From: Theocolax elegans
Taxonomy: Eukaryota; Arthropoda; Insecta; Hymenoptera; Cerocephalidae
Direction of reading: 5' to 3'
Length of the DNA: 64,000 nucleotides
NCBI GenBank assembly: GCA_026168455.1
Contig: JANSJX010000053.1
Span: 62,001 to 126,000, forward strand
The notes below the pieces were generated by a model that saw only the letters and a list, made by a program, of their open reading frames with translations, was not told where the DNA came from and did no database searches. The translations under genes and the position numbers were made by a program. Positions 35,187-47,186 of this stretch are shown one piece after another; the first letter of the stretch is position 1; each line of letters begins with the position of its first letter.

Positions 35187-35412
35187 GTGGGAATGTGCGG
35201 GTACCCGAAATACTCGACCCTCGAGCCCAAGAGTTTCGGGTAGCCCAAGAGTTTCGGGTAGCCCAAGAGCTTCGGGTAGCCCGAGAATTTTGGGTACCTT
35301 AAAAAAATCCATACCCGAAGCCCGACTCGGGCACGACTCGAGCCCGACCCGAGCCCCTCGGGTCGAAATTGCAAGTCGGGTAACCCGAATATTTGGGTAC
35401 CCGTATATTCAC
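35187..35412. mobile_element. MITE with GCGGGTACCCG termini and an 18-bp tandem repeat
   Basis: The left end GTGGGAATGTGCGGGTACCC and right end GGGTACCCGTATATTCAC are imperfect inverted repeats. The interior holds four copies of an 18-bp unit of the form GAGTTTCGGGTAGCCCAA (35228-35300) and several CGGGTC/GACCCG motifs. No ORF is called; the frames across it follow the repeat. Confidence 0.55.
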
Positions 35413-35487
35413 TTGACGTGAAATAGACCATATATATGTATATATATGTACGTATGTATGTGGGTGTGTGTGCGTGCGGCGGAATAT

Positions 35488-35520
35488 TTATATAATATAT
35501 ATATATATATATATATATTT
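35488..35520. repeat. (AT)n microsatellite
   Basis: Simple AT run just before the Helitron copy B body. Confidence 0.85.
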
Positions 35521-36476
35521 TAAAATTGTTTTTTCAAGAATACATAATATATGTATTTTTTCCGTGCGCAAAAAAAAAGTTGTGAACATAACTTGAAAGA
35601 ATGTGTATTTGTTTACTCATTCTTGATAAAACTCATAAAATTTTTAAACGTATACTCAATAATAATAACGGATCTAAAATTCAATGTAATGCTTTAAATA
35701 CAGATGCAAAATTGTTTGAAGATGAAATAAATATTAATCAAGTATAACATACACTTTTCCAAATATCCATATGATATATACAATAGGATAAAAATTAAAT
35801 ATATTAATTATTGCATTTTTAAGATAATTCTATTATAAACTGTATAGGCAAAAGAAAATTCAAATTTTAACAGTGGCAATATAAAATACGAATTACATTT
35901 GAATAGATTTTCAAAAACTATTAATTTAGGAACATTTAATTTAAATATTTTTTAAATTAATATTTCAAAATTGTATGGATATATAAGTGAGTAGATTATG
36001 TATATTTATAGAAAACAATATTTTAAATAAACAAGTATGTATTTATTAGAAACAGAAGGTTTTCTAAGGAATTAATTTGATTTAAAACACGTTCACTGGG
36101 GATCAGGGTGAACGGCTCCCATATCATAAAATAACAACACTTTTATTTGTAGCTAGATAATTTAATATCAATAAAATAATAATAATACAATAAATAAACG
36201 AATAAATTAGTCACGGTCGCCAGCCGCGTTCACGCGGCAAAATTTATATATTTGGCACACGCGATTACCGCACACACACGCACAATCACAGCTTGCCGGG
36301 AAGCTGGAAACAGGGAGTTTAGGCAGGAACTCTCACCTGCAGATGCTCGAATTTAAACAATTAATAAAAATATATCCACTCTCGTAATAACTACAGTGAA
36401 GGTTTTACTAAACGTCTCGTTCGACGGCCCGACTCGGAATCACCGAGTTCGTCTCGATGTACCGATCAGCGAGTCC

Positions 36477-36488
36477 GCGCGCATGCGC
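36477..36488. promoter_or_regulatory. CpG-rich patch with a GCGCATGCGC palindrome
   Basis: GCGCATGCGC, the known core of the NRF-1/Ewg binding site, lies in a CpG-rich stretch (36420-36540) about 65 bases before the ATG of the possible ORF at 36550. This is consistent with a captured promoter; no other support. Confidence 0.3.
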
Positions 36489-36549
36489 CACGCGCAACAG
36501 TTGGCTCTCGTTCGCTTGACTCGGCCGATCCGACGTGCGTGTCTTGTTT

Positions 36550-37162
36550 ATGTACAGTAAACACCTCCGTCCCCGTGCACCGTCTCAACTGCTGGATACG
36601 AACAACCCGGAGTCGCTTCTACAGGAACAACGTCAAAAAACGGTAAAATACTCTCGTTCCATACAATAACCTGTATTAATGTTAGTTCGTCGGAGTTTGT
36701 TTATTTGTTTCAGGTGCGGCATGCGGGAACGACGACGTCAACACTGTATTGGAGATTTCCTCAGCTACTTCTTCCTCACCAGGTTCCGGAGATGCCTGTT
36801 TTCATCTCACGTCAACATCTAGCTAGATTGTCCGAGGTAATGTATAAATAGCGTTGTTTCTTCCTTTAAACTTAAACTCTTGTGGAAGTAAGATCCTAAC
36901 CTCAACTCACCTCTCCTTCTCCTTACCTGCAACTAGGTTTTGACAACCTACTGCTTTCCTCAATTCTAATTTTATATTCAGTATGATTTATTTAATACTG
37001 TTGCAGGTACTCGAAGGAGGTTTTGTACCAACGAAGGACCATTACTTCTTGGAGGATGCTGGATGTTTACTGGTTGTCGACGCTGTCCAATATTATATGT
37101 TCTACCTCAACTGCTACCTTCTACTATCACCTTCTCCAGGACATAAGGAACAGGATTTATAA
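36550..37162 (+). CDS. Possible three-exon ORF inside the Helitron insert
   Basis: The ATG at 36550 opens 31 codons (MYSKHLRPRAPSQLLDTNNP and on) to ACG|GTAAAA at 36642. An exon at 36714-36836 (acceptor TTTGTTTCAG, donor GAG|GTAATG) adds 41 codons including TLYWRFPQLLLPHQVPEMP. A last exon at 37007-37162 (acceptor ACTGTTGCAG) adds 51 codons and TAA, including LEGGFVPTKDHYFLEDAGC. All joins are phase 0 and both acceptors have pyrimidine tracts. The predicted 123-residue product has no recognised domain. It could be captured host sequence, as Helitrons are known to do, or an accident of open frames. Confidence 0.3.
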
Positions 37163-38189
37163 CAGGACCTCACGATAATTATTTACAGGAATGTTACAAG
37201 GACAGTGATTGTGTGCTTGTGTGCTTATGCGTATCTTGCTGGAGTGCGTACTCCTTCCTCACGGTCTAGCCTATCTGGATTCCGAGTGAGTTTTATAATT
37301 AATTCCTAAAAGCTACGGGGCTTTGGAATATTAAATATATAATATAAATATAAATCAAGTATGTAACATGCAGTTAGAACTGCCATGTCACAGATTATAA
37401 TAATCAAGATAAATATATGGGCTCTGTAACTAAAGGAAAAAATAAATTGGATATAATTATGGATTAAAACGCAAATTTTGAAAGAGGGTGCAAATTACGA
37501 ATTACGGGAGAAATGGAAGAAACAGGTTTTTAGTTATATGCCACTAAAATTATATAAATAGTTCTATAAAATTAATAAAAAAATTTATTTATTTAAGAAG
37601 AAAGTTTTATTACTCTAAAAGTACAAAATATTAATGCCATAGAACTTTTGGCGATGATTCTTCGTCATTAAATAAATTAATTTTAGGAGGTGAAGTTCTA
37701 TTTAGATCCGTTTAAAATATTCCAAAATTTTCATAAGTAGTTACTAAATACTACAATTTTGTAAGTATATGCACTTTACTATTTGGTAAGTTAATTTTTC
37801 ATTAACATTTGTAATTATTAAAATATAAATTTAAGATTTATAGGAATTCATGTAGTCTAAAATTTACAGTTAACATTTAATGTCTCTATTTTTTTATTAT
37901 TATTATTCTGATTTCATTATACTAAATTTTGGTAAAAACTTTAATTTATAAATTATAATCGTATTTAAAAAAAAATTAAATTTTTGGTATAAAACCCAAT
38001 GCATTATAACAGTACCTCCAAGGTGTTGTTTGAATCCGTTTAATTTCTAAGGTGTCCATGGTAGTGAAAAAATAATACAATTTAAAACATTATTTTAAAT
38101 AGATTTATTACGAAAAACCTTATTCGAAATTAAAAATAGGGGGTTGGCGCGCGAAGCGCGCAGGGGGGCGAAGCCCCCCTAGTATATAT

Positions 38190-39300
38190 ATATATTATTT
38201 TAATTAATTTAAATATTATCATGACTTATAGATTTCAATAACTTTTGTAAGCAACAATAATTTTATTATTTAATTTATTTGTTAAAAATTGCACAATTTT
38301 TCAGTTTCAATAATTTATTTTAAACTTTTATTAATAACAAGTCTATTTTATTTAAATATTTATCATGAGCACATTAAAGAAATCATTTACACGTAACATC
38401 ATTTTCGTACTTTTAATTACACTGTACTAACTACAGTCTAATTAGATATTCTCGCTCAAAATATCAATATTAAATTTTTAACTAATATTGTATATTTTAT
38501 ACATTGTTCACATTGTATCCATATCAACTTTTATGTTCTGGGTGTCGTGTACGACGTTTCGAAATTCAAATGAAGATTGACCGATTATGTTTATGAAGTT
38601 TTATGGAACACATATTTTCCTTTTATCAGTCTAGGGTCTTGGACCACGTCGATGTCGGATGCTTTTGTTTTAATTTGGAATTGTAGATACCTTTTATAGA
38701 TTTTTCATTTACTTTTATTAACAATAAAACAATTAATCTTATATTTCAATTTTTTTTACATTTTAAAAATACAATATTTTAAATGATGCTTTTACTTTAG
38801 TTTTTTAAATATTTTTTATTGTGTGTAAAGAAATAAATATTATTATTAAAAGCGAAAAAACCATCCATACTGCAACCTCCATTTTTGCTCTTTTAAAATT
38901 TGTTCATTTATAAAATAGATCCTTTCATTTGCTTCGCGTCGTCTTATGAATTCTTTAATATCATAATAATATAACATTTAAGCCATGCAAATAAACTAAA
39001 TAAATGCAACCTAGTAACCCAGCAACAACAAGCAGCAAAAGAGTTTTAAAATAAAGAAAGAGCAGAAAATTTTATTGCATGCATTAATAATTTTACTTTT
39101 ATGTATTGTCGCGGCGAAATGGTCGACGACGACGATGAACGCTCGGAAGGACCTCGAGCAAATCTTCCAACGTGTGGGTTCGTTTGGTTGCAACAAAAAA
39201 TTAAAATAAAATATAAATTTAAGAATCCATAAGCGTAATATAGAACCCGCATAATGAGAGGAAATATCAGGGAAAGTCAACCAGAAAATACAAAACATAA
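38190..39300. other. AT-rich DNA, no feature seen
   Basis: A 95-codon minus frame at 39298-39011 overlaps a second frame and has no domain, so neither is called. Confidence 0.4.
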
Positions 39301-40060
39301 TTTAAATTTCTATGTGGCCAATGGCATCTTTCATCTTTATTCAATGACATTCAACAAAAATACATAAACATAATTATAATTCTCCTTTCGCGGACAACTC
39401 GAAATTATAAAATGATTATTTACGCAATCACGGATAGGTTCCGTGATTACTCGGGGCTTGTCACCCGATGGCTATCCAGCCCCTCTATGTTGATACAAAA
39501 CTAATATCAAACGCGAGTAATTAATTATATAAACTAAAATTTAACCGGCGCGGAAGCCCGATCACCAAAAGGAAATCCATAAAAGCTGTAAAAAGCGCGA
39601 TTGTCTAACCGTTTGGTTCACCCGGATCTAGCCTCAGGCATCGATCGCACATGACCTTTTCAAGCCACGGGGTACACAAACGGAAAAGAGATTTTTCTCT
39701 TTCCCACCCAAAAAAAAAAATAAAAGGGACGCAAATCCCGGACGAACCATGACTCACTCGGGGCTTGTCGCCTGTTGGCTACCCAGCCCCTGGTTCATAC
39801 TTACTATTGCTTAACAAAAGTCCTCGAAGGTCTCCCGGAAGAGTATGGACGCCTCTCTGCCAAGACAATCAAAGGAAGAAAAGAAAACCTTCCGAGTCGA
39901 AAACCGTAATGATCTGAGTTGTAAACCGTAATGATGCGATTTGGAAACCGTAATCATGCGAGTTGGAAACCGTAATGCACGTTAATTGACTGTGCTAGCC
40001 CTTTTAAGGACTAAAGTATCTCGTTATCTCAAAGATTATCTACTGCGCGGTCGATGTATA
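39300..40060. other. Unassigned repeat-derived segment, possibly LTR-element related
   Basis: A block CTCGGGGCTTGTCnCCnG followed by TGGCTAnCCAGCCCCT occurs at 39451-39486 and again at 39759-39793. The string TAGCCTCAGGCATCG at about 39631 recurs at about 46580, just upstream of the BEL/Pao remnant, so both may come from one retroelement family. No ORF. Confidence 0.35.
39901..39979. repeat. 22-bp tandem repeat
   Basis: AAACCGTAATnATnnGAnTTGn recurs at 39901, 39923, 39945 and 39967. Confidence 0.85.
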
Positions 40061-40643
40061 TTGATTTAACGCTATAGATACACGAGCATGATTTCTATGA
40101 CAATTTTAATTATTTCCTCTTTTTGTTAATTATTATTTAATAATTAATTTACTTATTTTACGTAGTTTAAACTCTTAAATTAATCGTTTAAATTTAATAA
40201 ATCGTTTATCAACGTTATTAAATGCATGTCTAAAATTCCAACGCGAAAAGCCCGTATTACAATAACTAATTGATTATTCATTCATTGAATTTGTTAAATT
40301 GTTATCTTAATACGACAATAATGAAGGAACTAATTTGTCGAATCTCCGGGACATATTCAGATTAATTAAACTAATAATTACATTAATTACATAAAAGAAA
40401 ACATGTTTCGTTAACTAAAAACACAGCGTAAACCGGCCTCGTCTTAATTGCGCAGTTAAATAGCTTGTAGGCCGTGGTACGTGGGGTGAGACGCGCGCCT
40501 CTCCAACTAGCCCTCGCGGAGAGGGGAGAGTGTACGCGTGCCGCGCATCAATTATACCGAAAGTTACTGAATTGTTTACGCGCGAGATTCAAAATCGAAA
40601 ATTCTTTCTCATTTATTTATTCATTTAATCGGTTGGTCAATTG

Positions 40644-40960
40644 GGTAGGTTGCAGTCTTGACTAAGGCGCGATTATGACATAAAATCGGCGCATCGAATT
40701 CCGCATAAAATAATCTTAATTACATGAATTTCACAAAAATGCTGCAGAAGATCGTGTATTTAACCGATTTGAATAAACTAAAGTGCATTGTATTCGTCTT
40801 GAAAAACGAGCCGGGACGACCCTACCTGATTTTTTCGTATCTGTCTTGACTAAGGCGCTATTTTGACTGAAAATCGGCAGGTCCAATTCCGCATAATGTA
40901 ACTTTAATTAAATTTATTCATTAAATCGCGGTTATTTGGGTAGGTTGAGATACATTACTT
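40644..40960. repeat. Diverged direct repeat
   Basis: TCTTGACTAAGGCGC followed by AAAATCGGC and AATTCCGCATAA occurs at 40656 and 40844 (188 apart). GGGTAGGTTG occurs at 40644 and 40938. The surrounding 40060-41150 is otherwise AT-rich and without genes. Confidence 0.6.
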
Positions 40961-42127
40961 TGATGGTTACTAATTTATCAATCAAGAAACTTTAGAACCA
41001 GGACTGTCTAATAATCATTGAAATAGAAACTTATATCTATATTATATTGCAACATTTAACATTCATTTTGAATATTTGCTTTTTATGCCATGTGTTTGAC
41101 TAAGTCACAGCCTCTCATACACCTTCAAATTGAAATTGACTTATTGTGATGCTTTTGAATTTTTAGGAAAAACATAAACGAGTTTATGATGGGTATGCTG
41201 ATTATAAAAAAAAAACAAAAAAGCACGCTATTCAACAGATACGACAATACGTCGCGTAACTTACAAATTTTCGCAAGAAGAGTTTGAGGGTAATGTAACA
41301 AAATTTATTGCTGTCAATCAATAAATACAACGTACTGTTGAATGTCGAATGTTTCAGAAAATATTTGATGGTATTATTATGTTTTTTTTCTACACCGTAT
41401 TATAATGAATTAATTTTGTTACTAATTGTAATTAAATCAAATAAAATAATATTTTTTCAGATTTAAAAATCAAACATGGTAAGCAGCCGTTAAAACATAT
41501 GTCAAGATACAAAGTAAAAAAAAAGAATGGATGCGCTATATGATAGTTTGTGCACGGAAATTAAAGAAGCTCTTGCTTCTGCTTCTTTTATATGTACAAC
41601 TGCAGATATTTGGACCGGAAATAAACGCCGATTCTTAGGAGTCACAGCTCATTGGGTATGTAAAATTTATAAACACAAAAGTTTATTAAGTCTCGCTTAT
41701 CCTTTTGTAGAATTTCCTGTTTGGTTGTGAAAATATGACTAAAATATTTTAAATCAATTTATTAATCATGTTACGTCTTCTTCTTTATTTAGCTAGATAA
41801 TGATACACTTGAAAGAAAGTCAGCTGCTTTAGCATGCCAAAGATTCCCGGGAACACATGATTTACAAAATATTGCGGAAACCTTATCTAAACTTTATGAT
41901 TCTTATGAGATAGATAATGGTAAAATAATTGCTACAATTACAGATAATGGATCAAATTTTGTAAAGACTTTTGAAGTATTTGGGATCACTGATCCGAAAT
42001 ACTTTTCACACGGTAAGATATAATATATTGCAACACTCTTTTGTTATTTATGTGGAGATTTAGTTAACCAATTCAAAAATAGAGATAAATTAAATCTTAT
42101 ACCATTTAATGCAACGTAAAATTTTAT

Positions 42128-42131
42128 TTAA
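42128..42131. other. TTAA target site, left of piggyBac
   Basis: TTAA occurs here and at 45860-45863, the target duplication of piggyBac transposition. Confidence 0.9.
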
Positions 42132-45100
42132 CCCATTAAGTCCCAAAATGACATTTTTTAATCACGGTTTTCAACGGCTGTACTATCTGATAAAAAAAGC
42201 TGTAAAAAATTTGAAAGATAGTGTTTCCGACGTAAAATTAACTGATCTTTCAGAATATGATATTCATTTTTTCAAAAAATGCACCTTTGACGAGCTATTT
42301 AGGTTTTTTTGCAAAAATAACGCGAATTTTCGAACCTCTTTTTTTTTTATCGAACGTTTTCGTATTGAAATCTCATAAGGATTCTTGTTATAACTATGAA
42401 AACCACGTCAGATGATCCTAAACTTGAAGTTAAGTCATTGACAATTGTCAAATTTCATGTGGAAATACACAAAATGGCGGCCTAAAGATAGAAAAAATGT
42501 CAAAATCTTGAGGAATTTTTTACTCAAAAACGATGGACTTTAGGAAAAAATTTTATAGAATAAAAAGTTCTTAGAATTCATCAAAGAATACGCTGGAATT
42601 TTTTCAGAATTTTTCGACGACTTTATTAAATTTTCAAAAAATTTGCACTTTTGAAAAATCCAAAAAGTCGTCAAAAAATTCTGAAAAAATTCCAGCGTAT
42701 TCTTTGATGAATTCTAAGAACTTTTTATCCTATAAAATTTTTTTCTAAAGTCCATCGTTTTCTAATAAACGTTCACTGAAGTCTATTTTTGTCTATTATT
42801 TACGAATTTTGCGTTATGGTTCGTTATTGTATTACTGTTTATTTCTGATTTCATATGGCATGTAACAATATTTTTTCACATTATTTTATTAAAAAATATT
42901 TCTTTACAGTATATATTTTTTTATTATTTTTATCTGTTTTTTAATATTACTGATAAATTTCATGGTCGATAATACAGAACATTGAAAAAAATAGGTTTTT
43001 TGGATATTTGCCATAAAATTGCAATTTCTTTCAAATGACGTATCTTCATAAAACAAGACATTGATAGAATAATTTCTGCTCAAAATAATAGTATTATATC
43101 TCAGTTATGAATTGTGAAGGAAATATATATAAAAGAATGCTGTAGTTTGGTAAACTAATAATATAAATTATCACTATAAGTAATTATATTACTTATAATT
43201 ATACTTATATTATAATAGAACTGATATTACTTATTCAAAGTAATATAAAAATGTTGTCATCAGCAAAACGGTTACGAAGAAGTAACCGACTAGACGTAGA
43301 AATTGAAGATCGTGGAGATGGATACTTTGATGCTATAATTGTTCCTCAAGATGATGGCTCTGGAATATCTGACTCTGATTCCGAATTCGAAGATCCTCAG
43401 GTTTTAGATAGTGAAATTCCAAATATCAATTATCGTCAAATATCGAGTAACTATAAAGAAGATCAGTCGAATCTTGAACCGAACTACACTTACGTATGGA
43501 AAAGTGGAGAAAAAAAATATGAAAATTATCCTGAAGATGAAAACTTACTCTCAGAGAATACGAAAACACTTATTCGTGGATCTTCATATGTTCAGCTATT
43601 TGAACTTTTTTTTCCTCAGATTTGAAAAACTATATTATTGAAAGTACTAAAATAAATGGCTTCGATTTGACACCAAATGATTTAGATGTTTTTCTGGGAA
43701 TAATTATAGCATCAATTTTCAACCAAAGGAAATCTCAGAAAGATTTTTGGTCCGAGAGGCCATTATTGGCGTGCCCTGCTATAGCTGCAGCAATGAGTCG
43801 CAATAAATATCTTGAAATTAAATCAAAATTGAAATTTTCTAAACCCAAAGATCAAAATCATGATGATAGAGCTTGGAGAGTACGTAATATTTTACAAATT
43901 TTCAAGAAAAATATTTTGCAATTTGGGTTTTTTTCTACTGCTTTATCGATAGATGAAATGATGGTGAAGTTCCATGGGAAAACAGTTTTGCTTCAGTTCA
44001 TGAGAGATAAACCTGCGCGTTTCGGGATTAAAATGTGGGGTATTTGTAACGTACATGGATATCTGTTTGATTGTGATATTTATTGTGGCAAGGGTTCAAA
44101 TATTTATTCGACTAATAAACAAGTGAAATTATCTAAATGTCCTTTAGGAAGTCGTGTCGTTATGCAGATGGTTCAAAAGCTACTCGTTTCTGTTGTTCCA
44201 AGAAAAATAATTCAATACCATTTATATTTTGACAACTTTTTTTGTAATCCAGATTTATTGATCCATTTGCGAACATTAGGCTTGAGAGCAACTGGTACCG
44301 TCAGAAGGAACAGAGTGAAAACTGATAATGAATTGGATAAAAAAGCTGAAAGAGGAATGTTTTCAGTCAAATACGAAGAAAAAAGCGGTTTAAATTATAT
44401 CACAGTCATGGACTCTAAACCAGTATCTATACTTTCAACCGCGGCCGGTGTGACTCCAATGTCAACAGTAAAAAGATATTCAAAAGAAGCTAAAACTAAA
44501 AATGACATACCTTTTCCTAGAGCATTCTCACAGTATAATAGATATATGGGTGGTGTCGATCTACACGATGGACATTGTAGTAATTTGATGTCATGCATAA
44601 GAGCAAAAAGATGGACGTGGTCAATATTTCTTCGACTAATCCAATCATCGATTACAAATGCACTTGTTATTTATAATATGTCTAATAATGGAAAAAAAAA
44701 TTGGATCCAAGGAAATAGCTTTAGAAATCGCTGAATTTTATCTTGCAAAGGGAAAAAAGGAGGGTGTGCAAAAAGAAGCATCACATGAAATGCTAACGGA
44801 AAAATCAAGAAAAAATTGTAAGAATTATAAGAAATGCGGCATGAGAACAAATAAAATGTGTAAGATTTGTAATGCTTTCTTTTGCACTTTCTGCTTGACA
44901 TCGATCTGTTACAGAACTTAAAGAAAATAAAGAAAAAAATTATAAAAAAAGCCAAAAACAAAAAATTAAAAAAAAAATAATAAAGAAAGTAAAAAAACAT
45001 AAAAAAAAGCAAACAAGGTTCTTCATATACATTTACCTCCACGCGGTAAGAACCGGAAAACGTCGAAAAGAATTTGACGGCTAAAGTATGTATAGTAAAT

Positions 45101-45859
45101 AAAATGTGTACGATAAAACGTATCAGATAGTTTTTGAAATATTTTTAATGATACATAAAAAATGTAGTAAAATCGTACATACACTGAATGTTGGTAAGAG
45201 ACAAAAATAGACTTCAGTGAACGTTTATTAGAAAACGATGGACTTTAGAAAAAAATTTTATAGGATAAAAAGTTCTTAGAATTCATCAAAGAATACGCTG
45301 GAATTTTTTCAGAATTTTTTGACGACTTTGGATTTTTCAAAAGTGCAAATTTTTTGAAAATTTAATAAAGTCGTCGAAAAATTCTGAAAAAATTCCAGCG
45401 TATTCTTTGATGAATTCTAAGAACTTTTTATTCTATAAAATTTTTTCCTAAAGTCCATCGTTTTTGAGTAAAAAATTCCTCAAGATTTTGACATTTTTTC
45501 TATCTTTAGGCCGCCATTTTGTGTATTTCCACATGAAATTTGACAATTGTCAATGACTTAACTTCAAGTTTAGGATCATCTGACGTGGTTTTCATAGTTA
45601 TAACAAGAATCCTTATGAGATTTCAATACGAAAACGTTCGATAAAAAAAAAAGAGGTTCGAAAATTCGCGTTATTTTTGCAAAAAAACCTAAATAGCTCG
45701 TCAAAGGTGCATTTTTTGAAAAAATGAATATCATATTCTGAAAGATCAGTTAATTTTACGTCGGAAACACTATCTTTCAAATTTTTTACAGCTTTTTTTA
45801 TCAGATAGTACAGCCGTTGAAAACCGTGATTAAAAAATGTCATTTTGGGACTTAATGGG
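42132..45859 (+). mobile_element. piggyBac element with 660-bp terminal inverted repeats
   Basis: A 3.7-kb element bounded by CCCATTAAGTCCCA and its complement, flanked by TTAA. The terminal inverted repeats (42132-42794 and 45199-45859) are nearly identical, so the insertion is young or homogenised. Each repeat contains an internal palindrome of about 240 bases (42527-42768 and its mirror), so the ends can fold at two levels. Short piggyBac ends are usual; such long ones are less common. The transposase gene lies between. Confidence 0.95.
43251..44921 (+). pseudogene. piggyBac transposase, two single-base homopolymer frameshifts
   Basis: Segment 1 (43251-43625) carries the acidic N-terminus (DDGSGISDSDSEFEDPQ). 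After a one-base loss in a T8 run near 43606-43614 the frame continues at 43622 with the DDE core. The three catalytic aspartates lie at residues 111 (SIDEMMVKFHG), 204 (YFDNFFCNP) and 313 (MGGVDLHDG) of that segment. A one-base gain in an A9 run near 44692 moves the C-terminus to a third frame, which ends at 44921 with a cysteine-rich domain (CKNYKKCGMR, CKICNAFFCTFC). The protein excises and inserts at TTAA. No other lesion was seen, so sequencing errors at the homopolymers are possible. Confidence 0.93.
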
Positions 45860-45863
45860 TTAA

Positions 45864-46670
45864 TATATGGAGATTCGGTAAGTTAATGTTATTCAGCTAT
45901 CAAAAACAGATTATCTATATAACTTACGAACGTTTGTTGTTCAACGTTCAATAATCCCTCGGTGGAAACCATCTCCTTCACTGCGTCATCCAAGTGCAAT
46001 CAAAAAAATCTCCTCCGATGCGGGTTCTTCCGGTTGCATTTTTTCAAAGAAATATATATAATTAAATTTTATTTATCAAAGGACTTGCATATTTTGGACG
46101 TGAGAGGGCGAATTATTGCATGCAAAAATAAAAAACAATAGAAATTAAATTTGTTGACCCTTGGCTCTTTTTCCAATTTATTGAAAAATACTCAAATGAC
46201 AATTTGGCTTAGTAGATTTACATATATATAAATGAATTTCGCATTGATTTATTCATTATTCGCGAGAAAACATTTTTGATATGATTACGCGAATTCCCGA
46301 ATTAAACGTAAAAATAAAACTTCAAAAAGAAAACTAATAGACCGAGTCTGTAGTCGGTATTCGCGACGCGGAAACATAACAAACGACTTTTTGCGTTCAC
46401 TCTTTAAATAAAAAAAAATTAACGCGCGACGGTATCACGGAATTTCCCATTCCGTTATCGAAATTCATAGTTAAAATTTTAATTATAATTCGCGACGCGG
46501 AAGATAAATCTTCTCTGGACGCCTGGCTACCGATTTCTAAAAGGGATATTACAGAACCTTAAGGTTCACCCAGCCTAGCCTCAGGCATCGGCGTCATCCT
46601 TACGGATGGGGCGCACTTAAGGGTCAGAGTCGAAACTCTTTTACCTGTTTAAAAAAAAAGAACTTTTCTT
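45864..46670. other. Non-coding stretch before the BEL/Pao remnant
   Basis: No ORF. TAGCCTCAGGCATCG at about 46580 matches 39631. A repeated CGCGACGCGGAA motif occurs near 46362 and 46491. It may be internal sequence of the same retroelement. Confidence 0.35.
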
Positions 46671-46673
46671 GGA

Positions 46674-46970
46674 ATGAAATGGACTCGCCCGCGACAAAAT
46701 CTCTCAGTCGGCGACTTGGTAGTCATCCTCGACCCGCAACTCCTGAAACCAAACGGCCGCTGGCCGCTCGGCCGAGTTACTCATGTTCACCCTGGACCGG
46801 ACGGTCTCGTTCGGGTGGCCACCGTCAGGACCGCCGACAGCTCCTACACCCGTCCCATTGTAAAGATGGTTAGGCTGCCGGTCTATCAAGAAGATCGTGC
46901 ACCCTCACCCTCAGATACTGCTGGCACGAAGCCGGGATCTGCTACCCAGGATGCAACGACTACCGATTAA
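46674..46970 (+). pseudogene. BEL/Pao integrase C-terminal domain (DUF5641) fragment
   Basis: The 98-codon frame has LSVGDLVVILDPQLLKPNGR, WPLGRVTHVHPGPDGLVRVA and YTRPIVKMVRLP. This is the W-P-L-G-R-V ... H-P-G-x-D-G-x-V-R-V pattern of the DUF5641 domain at the end of BEL/Pao pol. In full elements it follows the integrase core; here everything upstream is missing. The frame has no stop inside the domain, and the ATG at its start is incidental. Confidence 0.85.
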
Positions 46971-47186
46971 CGCGAGTTGACTGTTGCCATCTCGCTGGAG
47001 ACTTTACAATGACGAAAGGCATCATTGGATTGTCTCCACCGCCCACGGCGGGCGGCATCGCCAGGCTGTCACCATCTCCCACGGCGGGCGGCACCATCAT
47101 TGAAGCCCTCGCCAAGATGCCTTGCGGGCCCTAAGCCCCCCCTTCCTCTTTTCTTAAAGTTCGTTCGCGGAACGAGGCGGGCGGGA

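Larger units (their letters stand above)
35534..38182 (+). mobile_element. Non-autonomous Helitron, copy B, with a 1.3-kb insert
   Basis: It ends at 38182 with hairpins gcgcgcGAAGcgcgc and ggggggcGAAGcccccc followed by CTAG-T, as in copy A at 10050. The body matches copy A in two blocks (35534-36073 and 37393-38182). Between them is a 1.3-kb sequence absent from copy A. The element lies inside the intron between hAT exons A and B. The 5' boundary (TCAAGAATA) is tentative. Confidence 0.7.
34854..42012 (+). pseudogene. hAT-family transposase gene in pieces (BED finger to mid-catalytic)
   Basis: Exon A (34854-35027) encodes KVTGKCITCNKSIKGEVKTS then SNFVRHLR and meets donor GTAACA. Exon B (41167 onward, after TTTTTAG) begins EKHKRVYDGYADYKKK. 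Joined in phase 0 they complete a BED zinc finger: CX2C, then H-LREK-H. Exon C (41527-41655) gives ASASFICTTADIWTG and RRFLGVTAHW before donor GTATGT. Exon D (41793-42012) gives IATITDNGSNFVKTF and ends at donor GTAAGA. Exon B shifts frame in an A-run and no start codon is visible before exon A, so it is probably dead. hAT transposases cut and paste DNA with 8-bp target duplications. The rest of the gene is not seen; a piggyBac lies 116 bases downstream. Confidence 0.75.

Noticed and set aside
35096..35431. 111-codon minus frame with repeated YPKLLG
   Set aside because: It follows the 18-bp tandem repeat inside the MITE; the periodic peptide is a by-product.
42109..42378. 89-codon frame repeated at 45613-45843
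   Set aside because: Both are the same terminal inverted repeat read from either end; repeat sequence, not a gene.
44671..45042. 123-codon minus frame rich in Phe
   Set aside because: Antisense of the A-rich end of the piggyBac transposase gene and its 3' flank.
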